From positions 17,050,001 through 17,114,000 of the forward strand of contig NC_058192.1 in the NCBI RefSeq assembly GCF_907165205.1: a DNA stretch of 64,000 nt, written 5' to 3'. This stretch comes from Coccinella septempunctata (taxonomy: Eukaryota; Arthropoda; Insecta; Coleoptera; Coccinellidae). The notes beneath the pieces are model-generated. The model made no database searches. It saw only the letters and a program-made list of their open reading frames with translations, and had not been told where the DNA came from. Of this stretch, positions 1 to 12,500 are shown piece after piece. Both the position numbers and the translations under genes were made by a program. Position 1 is the first letter of the stretch. Every line of letters begins with the position of its first letter.

Positions 1-266
1 TCGAAAAAATTTATTTCGTCTGTAATCTCGTCTGTTTCGTTTTCAAATGGCCACCCTGTATATTGTTTCCTGGCTGTAAGTGACTTGACCGTTACCTTTA
101 AGATCATTTTAAGATCAAATATGATTTTTCAAATAGGATCATATAATATATGGTTGATACCAGAAATGAAAAGACCGAAAAATTATTCGTTCAGACATGG
201 CCTTAAGTGAACCCCTTGTGTTTTTATGCTCGATAGTTTGACCTTGCAGGAGCAGACACTATATGT

Positions 267-324
267 CCAACCACAGCCCTCTTAACAGTCTTAACACCTG
301 TGTTTAAGAGGGCTATGGTCCAAC
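267..324. repeat. Near-perfect inverted repeat in P450 intron
   Basis: CCACAGCCCTCTTAA and TTAAGAGGGCTATGG form 15-bp arms with one mismatch. The surrounding 1-554 is intron of the P450 and otherwise holds only MITE-end motifs (CACCCTGTATA near 52-62 and ACCCTGTATA near 484). Confidence 0.75.
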
Positions 325-554
325 CCTAAAATTTTTGCGTATATATGATCCTAATTAAAAAATATTATATGATTTTGCAATGACCTTAAAGGTCAAGAAA
401 TAGACCTCATTTATATGAAAACTATTATTTCTCTAACATGCTCTCCAGCCGAGTTATTCATCCGTTCTGGTGCTTATGAAAGACCCTGTATATTAGACAT
501 ATCTCTTTATTAGATATTAATTTCCCTCTTCAATTTCTAATATAATTGTTTCAG

Positions 555-2125
555 AGGGGGATGCAGTGATAGCACAAGCTCTCATATTCTTTGTGGCAGG
601 ATTTGAAACAACAGCATCAACCATTGCTTTCACACTTTATTCGCTATGTCTGAATCCAGATATTCAAAGAAAACTCAGGAAGGATATAAAAGATACAATT
701 GAGAAACATGATGGAAAACTCACCATAGAATCAGTTGGGGAAATGAGCTACCTGGATATGGTAATGAAAGGTAGAATTGACTGTTAAAAAAATTAAAAAA
801 TAAGTAACAGGAATCAGTAATAGCGTGCGCAAAGAGATTGTTGAAATTCTGCTTGTCGCGAAGTTACCCCTATCAGAGACTGCCTCTCCCAATAAATTTT
901 TTTTCTTTCGTCCAACAGGAAAAAGGTCAAGTAAATATTGAATTTGTTTTAAACTTGACCTGAGATTTTCATTGAAATTGAAGTAAATTTATATTAAACT
1001 TGGACTTTGACGTCAAAAAAGCCCATTAATACATGTGTTCAATCAACAGAAACCATGAGGAAGTATTCACCAGTTCCCATAATAGACAGGGTTTGCACCA
1101 GAGACTACAAAATACCTTCAACTGATGTTATCATAGAAAAGGGAGTAGTAATATTATTACCAGTGAGTGGCATACAAAATGATCCGCGGAATTTCAAAGA
1201 ACCAGAAGAATACATACCAGAGAGATTCGAGTCTTATAAGGAAGACATATCATATTTATCTTTTGGTCATGGGCCCAGAGCATGTATAGGTAGGTAAACA
1301 ATATCCCCCTATAAACAAGTTCATTCACCATTTACTGTTTTGAGTCGCCTAACCCCACCAATCGTCTAGGAAGACCATGCACTATCAAGTCAACAACTTG
1401 CACTGTACAAATAGTATAGACGGCTGTTGTACCAAAGAGTCACTGTTTGGTACAACAGCCGTCTATACTTTAGAAGGCTGTTGTACAAACAACCTGACTA
1501 TTGTTGAGTCAAATAGATTTAGTTTTCCTATAAACGACTTCTCAAAGAGCTGAATGAAATTGGTGTTCACGGTACAGCTTAGACTATCTTATAAATAAAT
1601 CCCAGAGGGTAAAGGTGAGTGAAGAAGTGATGAGAATGGAAACGGCGATGCGGTCTTCACTTTCTCCTTTACATAAATGGAATAAGAGAAAAAACGAAAT
1701 TTAAGAACACATGATTTGCTATGCTGATGGAACACAAATTGATTTCAATCGAATAACCGGTTTTGATTATGTTCCTTGTGGCCTTCCATTGAATTCTAAA
1801 AGAATTTAAGACCAAAATGATAACCAACAATGACTCAACAATTGATGGTGGTTGGCTTGTTCGATTGAGATCGTAACATATTGTTTTTTAAATCAATGGA
1901 TGTTGTATATGAATTAATTCTGATCAATAATAATTAATATAATTTTCAGGTCGCCGTTTTGGTCTTCTGGCCACTAAGTTAGCGATTATAAGAGTTTTGA
2001 GAGAGTTTGAGGTTCATTCAACAGATGAAACACCAGTTCCCCTTTTGTTCAACACCAAATCCACTATCCCACAACCTCTTGAAAAGTTAAAGATGAGTTT
2101 TATTGCAACAGATCCACTTTTTTGA
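555..2125 (+). CDS. Cytochrome P450, CYP6-like, 3' portion
   Basis: Heme-thiolate monooxygenase, probably ER-bound and acting on xenobiotics or endogenous lipids (family knowledge). Three exons are visible: 555-770, 1050-1289 and 1950-2125, with GT-AG junctions in matching phase. Exon one carries the I-helix oxygen-binding motif AGFETT; exon two opens with the K-helix ETMRKY (ExxR) and holds the PERF segment and the heme loop FGHGPRACIG with its cysteine ligand; exon three starts RRFG and ends DPLF-stop. The N-terminal two thirds of the usual ~500 residues, including the membrane anchor, lie before the window. No frame breaks are seen, so the gene may be functional. AATAAA at 2324-2329 is a likely polyA signal. 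The CYP6 assignment rests on overall motif pattern; another CYP3-clan family is possible. Confidence 0.9.
1413..1469. repeat. Perfect 24-bp inverted repeat (hairpin) in P450 intron
   Basis: Arms 1413-1436 and 1446-1469 are exact reverse complements around a 9-base loop. The core CGGCTGTTGTACC is repeated once more just downstream (about 1473-1488, GAAGGCTGTTGTAC). It lies in the intron between the last two P450 exons and would fold in the pre-mRNA. Confidence 0.9.
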
Positions 2126-2486
2126 AGAAATTGAATCAACTACCATTTGGTAGGTGTTAATGCATGTTGAAAAGATTAATACTGTATTTGAATTATGCTC
2201 ATAATCTAAAATAATGTATGTCCTCAGTCCCCAATTTTTTTCAATGATAGTGATATAAAACAAACTGTATATGGAGTACTGTAGAATTGTTCAACAATAG
2301 TTGAGGATATAATATAATAAGATAATAAAATGAATGTTATTTTTTTAGAGGATGTAGTATTGATTTTTGGCAGAGAGAAAACACACATTTTCAGTATAAT
2401 GAAATCACAACACTTTCAGAAAATCAATTGAAATATGAAGAAACTTTGGGTTTATCATTGCAAATATTTAAAGTTTCTGCAAATAC

Positions 2487-2564
2487 AGATGGTATGCATT
2501 GAATAGAAATGTACAAGACATAGCTCCATTTGTCTGGGAAATTTCAATTTGATGCATACCATCT
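2487..2564. repeat. Inverted repeat between P450 and RBM18
   Basis: Arms of about 24 bp (2487-2510 and 2541-2564), starting AGATGGTATGCA on one side and its complement on the other, with a few mismatches further in. It sits in the convergent gap between the P450 and RBM18 3' ends; probably a small MITE remnant. Confidence 0.7.
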
Positions 2565-2741
2565 CGGTTCGATCTGAAGTTACAGAATAGGGCCGTTAGT
2601 ATAAATTTAGGGATATTGAATAGAATAGATTTATCAATGTTATTTTTATTCATAATGCTGATTCAAAAAAATACTGCATATATAAATCACAAAAACTCAT
2701 TCAAACAACCAGTTTGTACTATAAATATAAAAAATTAACTA

Positions 2742-3458
2742 TTATCTACGATTATTATGGCTCTTTTTGTAAGGATTAGATTTTTTCAAATCGAAAACCT
2801 TCGTTTTCAGTTTGCTCTGAATTTTATTATACTGATATTGAGCTATAACTGGTGGTTTAGTTGCTACTGTATCGTTAATTTTCAGCTCAGATGTAGATTT
2901 TTCTTCCAATAACTTTAATTTGGCTTCTATTGCTTGTATTTGAGATTCCCTGTCATTTTTTATCACTGGTTTAGCCATAGCTAAGGCAGGTATTACAATT
3001 TCTTGTCGAGGTTTTGTGATTTCCTCCTGAATAAGATACACCTGAATAATCGGAAGATTTCTAAAATAAATTATTCACTTACGTCATTAATACTATGTGC
3101 CCAAGCAACAATGATTTTCTTTTGTCCAACCAACATATTATGTAATTTGTCCTTAGCTTTGAGTGCATCCTCTTCTTTCATGTAAGTAACAAAAGCATAG
3201 CCTCTAGGTTGTCCGGCTTGTGGTCCAGTTCGGTGAAAAAGTAAGTCAAACTTCGCAATATCACCATGTTTTTGCACAAGTTTCAGAAGTTGATACCAGT
3301 TGGAAAAAAGTTTGTTTTAGTAAATTTGTTATGTTTACTAATTTTTCAGTTTTTTCTATTCCAGTAGATACTTACTCAGTGATTCGAAAATCTAAATTTC
3401 CAATCCATAACCTCCAGTCTTTAATTTTTTTGTTCGATTCTTCGACTTCTGTTGACAT
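2742..3458 (-). CDS. RBM18: RBM18-like RNA-binding protein (one RRM)
   Basis: Small RRM protein; molecular role poorly defined even in vertebrates. Exons on the minus strand: 3458-3376 (start MSTEVEESNKK), 3296-3083 and 3041-2742, giving 198 residues against about 190 for human RBM18. RNP2 is LWIGNLD (residues 17-23), RNP1 is RGYAFVTY, followed by IIVAWAHS, the family's typical end of the RRM; the tail IQAIEAKLKLLEEK matches the family's C-terminal helix. The frame joins cleanly only if intron 1 ends in CCAACTG, a TG rather than AG 3' splice site (see findings). Intron 2 is normal GT-AG. A TTTATT at 2645-2650 gives a minus-strand polyA signal. Head-to-head with Vps39 across 631 bp. Confidence 0.88.
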
Positions 3459-4089
3459 CTCCGTGAAATTATGAGATCCGATTTTGTACCTATTCCTTCG
3501 CTTTTCCGACCATTACCATTAGACCCACATTCTTCTAATATTAGAGTTAAGAAAATATGGTGGGTAGAGTTTAAAAATATTTTCTCTCTTCACTGCTCTC
3601 TTCATTCCTTCTCTTCATGTTCTATGTTTATCACAGAAGCAATGCAGTTTTCCCTTTCCCCCACACTCCACAGTCAATAAATTCTTGTCAAATTAATAAG
3701 ACGAAAACAGGAATTTTCGACACTAAGAAAAAAATTAACATTTCTACAAACAATTGTTATCTATCTATTAGGTTGTCTATATATGTATCTATTGAGAAAA
3801 TAAGAAAAAAATGTAAATGTATGAACAATGTAAGATAAGTGGTGGTGGGGGAAATCATCTGATATTTGTTTTGAAATTATGACAGAAATTTTACTGTTGT
3901 CAACCTCCAAAATTAAAATGACCAAAGAATAAGCCAGAAAACTGGTGAAGGTTTATTAAAGATTACCTATAATCTTTGGTTTTTATATTGTAAGGTTCAG
4001 CTTCAGCTTATCCTTATTATAATAAGAGACCGAATGGTAAAACTATAGTTTAAATGTATTGAATTGCCTTCTCGTATAAAGAGTTGAAG
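3459..4089. promoter_or_regulatory. Divergent intergenic gap RBM18/Vps39
   Basis: Both start codons face outward from this 631-bp stretch, so it must hold both promoters and 5' UTRs. I see no convincing TATA box or other named element; assignment rests on gene orientation only. Confidence 0.5.
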
Positions 4090-7000
4090 ATGGTGAATCA
4101 TGAAGCTTATGAGATTTATCCTTTAATTTCATTATCTAGCCAAGTTGAATCAGTGGCTGCTTATGGTACGTTGAATTGGCCATGTTATTACAAAATTCGT
4201 GATTTTTTATTTTAATGCAGATGACAATCTTCTTATTGGAACACGACAAGGATTTCTATTTATGTACAATGTAGAATCAGGTACGGAAGAAAAGTATAAT
4301 GTTCAACTGATGAGATTGAATAAATCTTTCAGTAAAAAAGCAATTTCCCAATTAGAAGTAGTTCCTGACTATCAGCTACTGATATGTCTCACAGGTGAGT
4401 TATGTCCCAAGCATTGGATAAATCATAAATAATGAATTTCTGTTTGAAAATGTTCATTTTGTTTAATATAATCTAAGGATTTGATTGAATGTGTTTCATT
4501 ACAGACAATATTGTACAAGTTCATGACATTAATTCTATAAATTTCAATTTAATAACGCAAATTCAACGTACTCGGGGTGCCACCTACTTCACCTTGAATA
4601 TAAGGGTAAGTGTGCATAGTAAGAAGTACTAAGTGTTATATTGAATCTATGAAACTTTTAGAGGGAGAAGTCCTTGACTGGTGGTGGTGCTGTCCTTGTT
4701 CGGATGGCGGTTGTTGTAAAAAGAAAACTACAGCTCTATTATTTGAAAAATAATGAATTCATGCAGTTGGGTGAAGATATAAACTTAAGTGAGGTTCCAA
4801 GAAGTGTTATTTGGTCTCAAGAATCACTTTGTATTGGCTATAAAGGGGAATATGCTCTTGTAGAGTTGACTGATAATAAACATTCTGAACTATTTCCAAC
4901 AAGTGGGAGTCGTTCCAGTGATCCCTGCATGGTTAAAGTTTCAGAAAGAGCATATGCTCTTTGTAGAGACTCTCAAACAGTTTTTGTGAATGTTAAGGGT
5001 GAAACAGAAATTACTACGGCTCTCAGATGGTCAGATGTGCCTCTTGCATTAGCTTGGGATGAACCATATGTTCTGGCAGCCCTTCCAGATAAAGTTGAAG
5101 TTAAAACTCCTGATGCAGCAGGTCTTACCCAAACTTTGAGTGAGATGAGTAAGTGATTATCCTTCTTCAGTTGTGAGAACTGTGATAAAATAATCTTTGA
5201 GGAACAAACAGTTGAAATGTGAAACTTCTAAAATTTTCTTATCTCAAATCTTCTGTAATGGTATCTTTTAAACTAGGTATCACATAAAATATATGCTGCT
5301 TTTGTTTTGTTATATTCTTAATATGTAAATTTTTTAGCCAAAGTGAGATTTTTAGTATCATGCAATCAAGGACGTGTATATGCAGCTAATTTAAGTCAAG
5401 TTTGGGCTATAACTAGTGTCAATATTGCAAAACAGAGGAAACTGTTACTAGATTCTAAACAATTTCAATTAGCTCTCAAATTAACTGTGAGTACTCTTTG
5501 TATTTTCCTTGCCTATAGGATTGTCAAATATTTTATTATTTTGTAGGCAATTTCTGATGAGTGTGAAGATGACAAAAGAGAAAAAGTTCATCATATACAG
5601 ACTCTATTGGCCTATGATCTCTTTTCTAACAAACAATTTCATGAAAGCATGAAGGAATTTCAAAAATTGAAAACTGATCCTTATGATGTTATAAGACTTT
5701 TCCCTGAGCTTTTACCTCATCAAAGTGGAGAGAATAATCCCCTTGCCGGTCCACCATTGGTTGGTAAGGACTTGGAAACAGGATTATTGGCCCTCATAGA
5801 TTATTTGACTGATATAAGACACCCTCTTAAACTGGAAGTGGCAAATAATAATGATGCAAAGAGTAAAACTGCTTTGCATTTACTTCAGATTATTGATACT
5901 ACCCTATTGAAGTGCTATTTGCAAACAAATGATGCTCTTGTGGCCCCTCTGTTGAGACTGAATTATTGTCATTTATCAGAAGCTGAAAAGGTATTAAGGA
6001 AAATGGGGCGACATAATGAGTTAGTAATATTGTATCAAACTAAAGGCCAGCATCGTAAAGCTTTAGAGCTGCTTAAATCTGAAAAAGCAATTGAGAGGAC
6101 AATTAAGTATTTGCAGCATTTAGGTCCAGATCAGGCAAGTCTTATCACTCTTTAGTTACAACTAAAGAAACATGTCATTTCGTTTGTGATGTTTTTTGGT
6201 AAAATAAAAGCCTTCATTAATATTGTTATTATAATATTATATTGCAGGTTGGTCTCATTCTGGAATTTGCAAATTGGGTGCTGACTGAAGCTCCAGAGGA
6301 GGGCCTACGTATTTTTATCGAATACAATCCAGATGATGAGCAACCACCAAAGCCTCGGGTTTTAGATTTCCTTCTGAGATCTCACCCAAGTGTAGTCATT
6401 CCTTACCTTGAACATGTTGTCCATGTGTGGAAAGATACTAATCCATTATTTCACAATGCATTGGTGCATCAGTATAGGGAGAGATCAATGCAAGAACAAA
6501 CTGATGTATCTAGACGCTTGCTGTTAGAATTTTTGGAAAAGAGTCAAAACTATATTGCAGAGTCTGTCCTGGCACAGTTTCCAAATGAAGGTTTTCTCGA
6601 GGAAAGGGCTGTGATTTTGGGCAGATTAGGAAGGCATGATGAGTCGTTGGCTATTTATATCAGAGTATTGGGAGATATTGAAAAAGCATTGAAGTATTGT
6701 GAAAAGGTGTATGATGCAAATAATTCGAAATGTAAAGGGGTGAGTAGTTTTCTATTGAGGACTGAGAAATATAAGAAATCAAAAAGGCTACTGAAATTTC
6801 AAGTCGGAAAAAATGTATCAATGAAGATTATCTGCAGAAAAATATTTCTGAAACCCCACTTAATCAGTAACATTTTGTGTGCAACAGCTTGTATCTCCAC
6901 AAATAAAAACAAAAAACTCAAATAATATGTTTTCTTATCTTGAATGAGACGTCATATCCCTATTAATCTTATTGTCTTTCCATGTTCAGGTTTATGTTTC

Positions 7001-9090
7001 TCTCATCAAGCAAATCTTAGACCCAGACTCATGTCCCCCGCCCAGCAGTATTTTGTCCCCGAAAACTGCTACACCAGATGTGGAATTGGCTTTGAAAATC
7101 ATGGATGAACACGCGACCCAATTAGATCCCATTGAAACACTTAGTTATTTACCAGAAAATGTACCTATTGGAAGAATTCAATCATTTCTGCTTAAGGCTC
7201 TCCACAAATCTATATCAGAAAGGAGAAGAGCCCAACTGCTGAAAGGGCTTTTATATGCAGAGCACCTGCAATGTCAAGAGTTGAGATTTAGGTTGCAAGC
7301 TCAGAAAGTTTTGATTACTGAACTTAACGTCTGTCCAGTTTGCAAAAAAAGGTTTGGAAACCAGAGGTATGTATTTTGCATTTCTTATCAAGTTATAATA
7401 GTTTTTACATAGGTTAGAAGTTTCATTTACTAGCAATCAAATAAAGCTCTTTTAATGAGTTCTGCATGTAAAGTGGTAATATGGTTGTTAATGTTGGAAA
7501 TATCCTGAAAGATTTTCAGGAATTCGATAGACATCACGAAAATGAAATGCAGGGCGTTGCTTCTACTTTTTAATAGAAATGACACGTTTTACGCTGAGAT
7601 TCTTAGATTCAAAGCCATGAGGCGGCGTTTCTTTACTTTGGTACTCTTGGTCGACGATCTAATCGTAATAATCTGCATATTTGATGAATATGTTCAAGCA
7701 TACGGATACGCGGATGACATAGTTGATTTGCTGACCAACGGTGACGATGTCACACCATCATAGCGGCCCTTCAGAAAACATTGACCATCATTCAAGGTTC
7801 AGGTTTGTCGCAAAACCTTGATTGTACCATTTAATAGGAAGAGGAAATTACAAATTACCCCTCCAATTCTCTACAGCGAATCAATCCCACTTGTAGAGGG
7901 AACCAAATATTTGGGTGTAAACCTGAATAGGAAGCTCATCTGGAACTCTCATGTAGATGAATCAATCCACAGAGCCAGAAACTTCTTTTGGGTTTGTCAA
8001 AGAATTATGGAAAAACGATAATTCCTTTTGCCAGCATTACCTGGAGTTTCTGTACAGAGCGTCGCTCTACTACTACTGCAACTATGGAGATGCTATCAGA
8101 CTTCCCTTCCCTTTACTTTTTGTGCTAGGAAAGGAAATATTTGCATCTCACAGACTCTACAACTCAACTCTGACCTACCCAGAAAAACTAGTTTTTGTGC
8201 TTAATCAGCTCAGCCGAATTGGAAGCTGACGAGCTGTTGGGCATGAGGACTGATATGGTCGTGAAAAGGACCAGCTCGAACTTCTGTTCGCTGGATAGGC
8301 TAGCGATAGCATTTCAGTTATAATTAGTTTATTTTTGCATAATTTCAATTCAAGAGCATAGGGATAATTTCGCTTCATCATACAATACAATAAAATAGGG
8401 CCCTGGCTTCCACATTACGAAGTATATGGTTAGAGGTTAGCCTCTGCGCTCCTTGCCTAGTATGCCTTATCTACTGCATTTACGAGAATCGGCATCAGTC
8501 TGTGGGGAAAAAGAAGGAACCGCCTTTAAAAGATTATTTTGAGGCAAGACAGCAGCGGTCAAATTAATGATGTTCGCATTTGGCGTCATCAGAATCTAGA
8601 AACGATCGTAAAATCCTATCCTTCTCTCGCGAAGAGTGAACTTCACTTCATTCTAGTTAGTTTTCACTTTTCATCACTTTAGAGTATTCAGATAGTATTG
8701 TTTTATTTGTTCGTAACACTTAGCGTGTGATTTCTTTTGAAAATATTACCAACTTGAATGCAATATCCCACAGACAGGTTGTCAATAATTCCTGAATGGA
8801 GTAGGAATAGTTATAGCATATATAAAAAATTTTCAAATATAACATATTCAACATATGAGTTAGAGTCATGACTAAGTTTCTTGTAATAACACAAAAATAG
8901 AATCTAGAATTTAGCGGCATCAAGTCGCTGCATCATTTCACTGTACTCGTATTTCCAGTTATATTGATTTGAACTTGAAAGTTTAGTTTTTATTTGAAAT
9001 ACTCGTCCTCTTTATGCAATATTTGTTTTCAGCGCTCTGGTGAGATACCCAAATGGAGATGTTGTTCATTATTCTTGTCAAGATAAGTAA
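4090..9090 (+). CDS. Vps39: Vam6/Vps39-like HOPS subunit
   Basis: Subunit of the HOPS tether that brings late endosomes, autophagosomes and lysosomes together for fusion; binds Rab7 in the family. Nine exons: 4090-4165, 4221-4394, 4505-4605, 4662-5148, 5338-5486, 5547-6134, 6248-6739, 6990-7366 and 9033-9090, adding to 833 residues (human about 875-886). The N-terminal half is a CNH-type beta-propeller (DDNLLIGTRQG, VVVKRKLQLYY); the middle is clathrin-heavy-chain-like helical repeats (LLQIIDTTLLKCYLQTN, PYLEHVVHVW); the end has a CxxC (VCPVCKKRFG) continued across the last intron by RYPNGDVVHYSC. Intron 6 uses a GC donor (CAG|GCAAGT). Intron 8 is 1.7 kb and holds retrotransposon debris. AATAAA at 9135-9140. 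Intact frame throughout; very confident of identity. Confidence 0.95.
7520..8330 (+). mobile_element. Degraded non-LTR retrotransposon fragment in Vps39 intron 8
   Basis: Reverse-transcriptase debris. At about 7680-7760 the frame gives YGYADDIVDLL, the YADD polymerase motif; at 7818-8020 another frame gives IVPFNRKRKL, then TKYLGVNLNRKLIWNSHV, the conserved post-catalytic block of Jockey/R1-type elements. Frameshifts and stops between the pieces show it is dead. No poly-A tail, 5' end or target duplication could be placed. Same strand as the host gene. Confidence 0.85.
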
Positions 9091-9417
9091 TCATCGATTA
9101 TTTCAATGCACTTACCAAAAATTTATATATAAATAATAAAATTTATTCATATTTATACATATGTATAGAAAAAAAATCAACTAAAATATATTATACTGCC
9201 CAAATCTGTTTTTTTTATCATTACTTTCAAGTTTCTCGGTGTTATTGAGTATTTTTCATTATTTTGAATAAACACTAGGTACAATTGAATTTATTTCGAC
9301 GTTTTTGTTCTTGAAACGGTCCTAGCAAATGAAATACATATAATAAACAAAAAAAAGTTAGATCTTAAAAGAAATGATAGTTGGGAAAAATATACGATCT
9401 TAATTAAATAGGGTTTA

Positions 9418-9458
9418 TCACAGCCGTCTTCATTTATGTTTGAGAAGGCTGTGAATCT
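9418..9458. repeat. Hairpin between convergent Vps39 and ACS genes
   Basis: CACAGCCGTCTTC and GAGAAGGCTGTG form imperfect arms around a short AT-rich loop in the 437-bp gap between the two 3' ends. The rest of the gap is AT-rich; TTTATT at 9290-9295 may be the ACS polyA signal. Confidence 0.55.
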
Positions 9459-9527
9459 ACTGAAGGTAGATAGTAAGTATAATATGAGTTCGATATGTTC
9501 CAAAAACAATTCGAATGAAATAGAAAA

Positions 9528-12500
9528 CTATAATTGATTTTCAAGAATTAGTTTTTTCATAGCAACTTTTTTGATTTTTCCTGTTGGTGTTTTAACTATT
9601 TCATTTACAAGTTTAACTCCTGCTCTTATTTTATACCTGTCAGAGGGTACTCTTTGGTTAAAAAAATCTAAAATTTCCTCCGATGTGGTCTTGCCGTTAA
9701 ATCCGTTTTTCAATTTTACTACGCCCATCGGATGTTCGTTGTCTTCAGGGTGAGGTATGCCGATGACGCAACATTCGTGAACTGAAGGATGCTGCGCTAA
9801 AATGTCTTCAATAACTGATGTTCTTATGTTGTACACAGTGTAGAGCAATATATCTTTGAGTCTATCAACTATAACCAGACAATCTTCCTCGTTGATGTAT
9901 GCCAAATCGCCGGTCTTGAACCAGCCGTCTTGATCGAAGCAAGAACTTGAGTCCATTTTATAGTAGCCATTCATGATTAATTTAGTGTTGATTCGCAGTT
10001 CTCCTTGCTGGTTGTACCCACATAGTTCTTCTGTATCCACATCAACGATCTGAAAGATAATTTTTTCAGATATTGATTTGTGTCGATGCAGTGATGTTAG
10101 AAGATAAAATTCATATACCTGATAATAATTATCATAAAAATAGCCCTCTCTGATACTGGAGTTCATTGGAACTCTAGAGCTGGTGGGTGAGCTATAGAGG
10201 GCGCTGTTACGAGAACAGCTCTGATGGGGGCACAGTGGACCTTGAGGTCGAAGTGAAATGTAACCCCCTTACCAAACTATAAACTAAGATAAAAATAGAT
10301 GAAATTTCTCAAGTGAAATTACTTAATTTTTCACGATTTAAGACGGCACTGTGGACAAGTTATTTATGAAACGGTGTATATATGCTCGAATGGAGGATCT
10401 GGAGAGAACCCTGTGTAGGCATAAGGCACATATTGTCATATGATACGATTAATAGACTAGGGAGAAGCAGATAGTACTGCCTTCTCTTCTTTTACATATA
10501 TTTTATCAGTCAACACATTTTTATGAGTTTATTCCATTGACATTGGAAATTATTGAGGGACTTCAAAGTGAACTTTTCTTGATGAGAGAAGGAACGCGCT
10601 GGCATTGAGATTATGGGATTTACTATTTACTCACCTTGATTGAAATTCCAGCCGCTACTTGTCCACAAGATTCGGGGTATTTCTTCTGCAACACCTTACT
10701 TTTAGGGTCTTTAACACTGAACAAAGTTATGAGACCGGTTGCCTCAGTCAAACCGAGCATTTGGAAGTTGTAGGCTTTCGGAAACATTTGTTCCATATAA
10801 TCTAGATGATAGGGTCGGACTGGACCACCGCCTGTCACGAACAACTTCAAATTATCGTTAACTTCATATGAGTTTTCTTTCCATTTCAAATAAATATCCG
10901 TAACTTGGCCTGGCGGTAAAAAAACGACGGTTGGCTGAAAAAAAGATTTAGTATGAATCAGTGCCAATCAGCCGAATCAGAACGTTGGCAAGGGAGGCGG
11001 GTACCCCTATGATACATGCACACACATGCAATAAGAAACTTCTTGGTGGAAATTCATGCAACCATTTTTCCAGTAGTCAGAAAAAGGTAAGGAAAACAGG
11101 AAATGTAGTAAGATTTGGAGATAAAACTCTACTGGTCTAAAAATGTATTGAACACATTTTTTTTTATCAAGAACTGAAACCTTTGGGCATATGAATTTGA
11201 ACAAGCGCGCTGATGCCTCTGAATGTCTGAATTCACTTCTGTGCTTTCCTGCTTCTTTTATGTTTTCTAAGTATAATTAGTTTCATTTTAGTAATGGCCC
11301 ATTATGGACTTTTGTGATTGTATTCGGTGATGAATAATTTCCCTTCGTTATATTCAATGAAAAATAACTCAGAACTCACCTTGTACTTCTTTAGGGCTCC
11401 CCAGAGTGTCTCACTGTCGAAGGTAGCTCCAATAGTAAGAATTGATCCATGAAGTGTTGCCATAATCACAAGAGATATTCCCGAAATCCAATACATGGGA
11501 GAGTATGTTAGAGTATTGCTGTATGAATCTTCGCTTAGAGTCAATGTGAAGTTGCTAAGATTGAAGGATCCTGTTGAATTCGCAATGCTTTAAAGGAAAA
11601 TCTGACTCTGAATTGATCAATAATCACCTGTATCCAAGATCTGATCACCAATATTGATAATTTTTGATAGAAGGGAATAATGATTGCAGCAAATGCCCTT
11701 TGGTTTACCCGTGGTTCCACTGCTGAAGAATAATACAGCGGTTTCTTTAAGGTTTTCGATTATCACTGGTGTGAACTCTTCATCAACAGTTTGCGATACA
11801 ATTTTTTCGAGAGATAGTTTGTTCTCGCAGTTTCCTATAATGATAACTTCCGCTTGAATATTCGATTTCACCAAACATTCTCCAATTTTCTCCTCCACAT
11901 TTTCAGCAACAAATAGCACCTATAGGAGAATACAATACAAATTTATTCATCCTTTTAGACATTACACCGATGTATAGGACATGTCAATAATATACAGCAA
12001 ATGAATGAAATGACTGATGGCTATTTCAAAGAGCTAGATAGAAATTCACCAGTGCTATAAAAACATTTCTCAACAATTTCTTGATTTCCTTCTTGAAATG
12101 ATTATCATTTAACAATTTGAATCTATCAGGTAGATGATTATAAAAAGTTATATCATCGGTGGCATCCTTCTTGTGGACAGGTATAACCTCGGCAACTATA
12201 GATCACTTTTTTGGCTAAATGTGCCAGTTGTTTTCAGATTATTTAGGGGGATTGCATGGATCATCATCGGAAAAAATCAAATGACAATTCCTTCATCTAC
12301 TTCATCTTAACTAGTTAACAATTAATAATTGTACATAGGTAGAGTATAAGTGTAGAGACACGACATCAGATGTGTTCCAATTATTAGCCCGTTATTTATA
12401 TGTGCGATAAATTATCGCACATACGGACCACAAAAATATACACCAACAAGAAATTAGTTTCTTGTAATTTTTATTTAATTGAGCCATTAAGTGTCATGAG

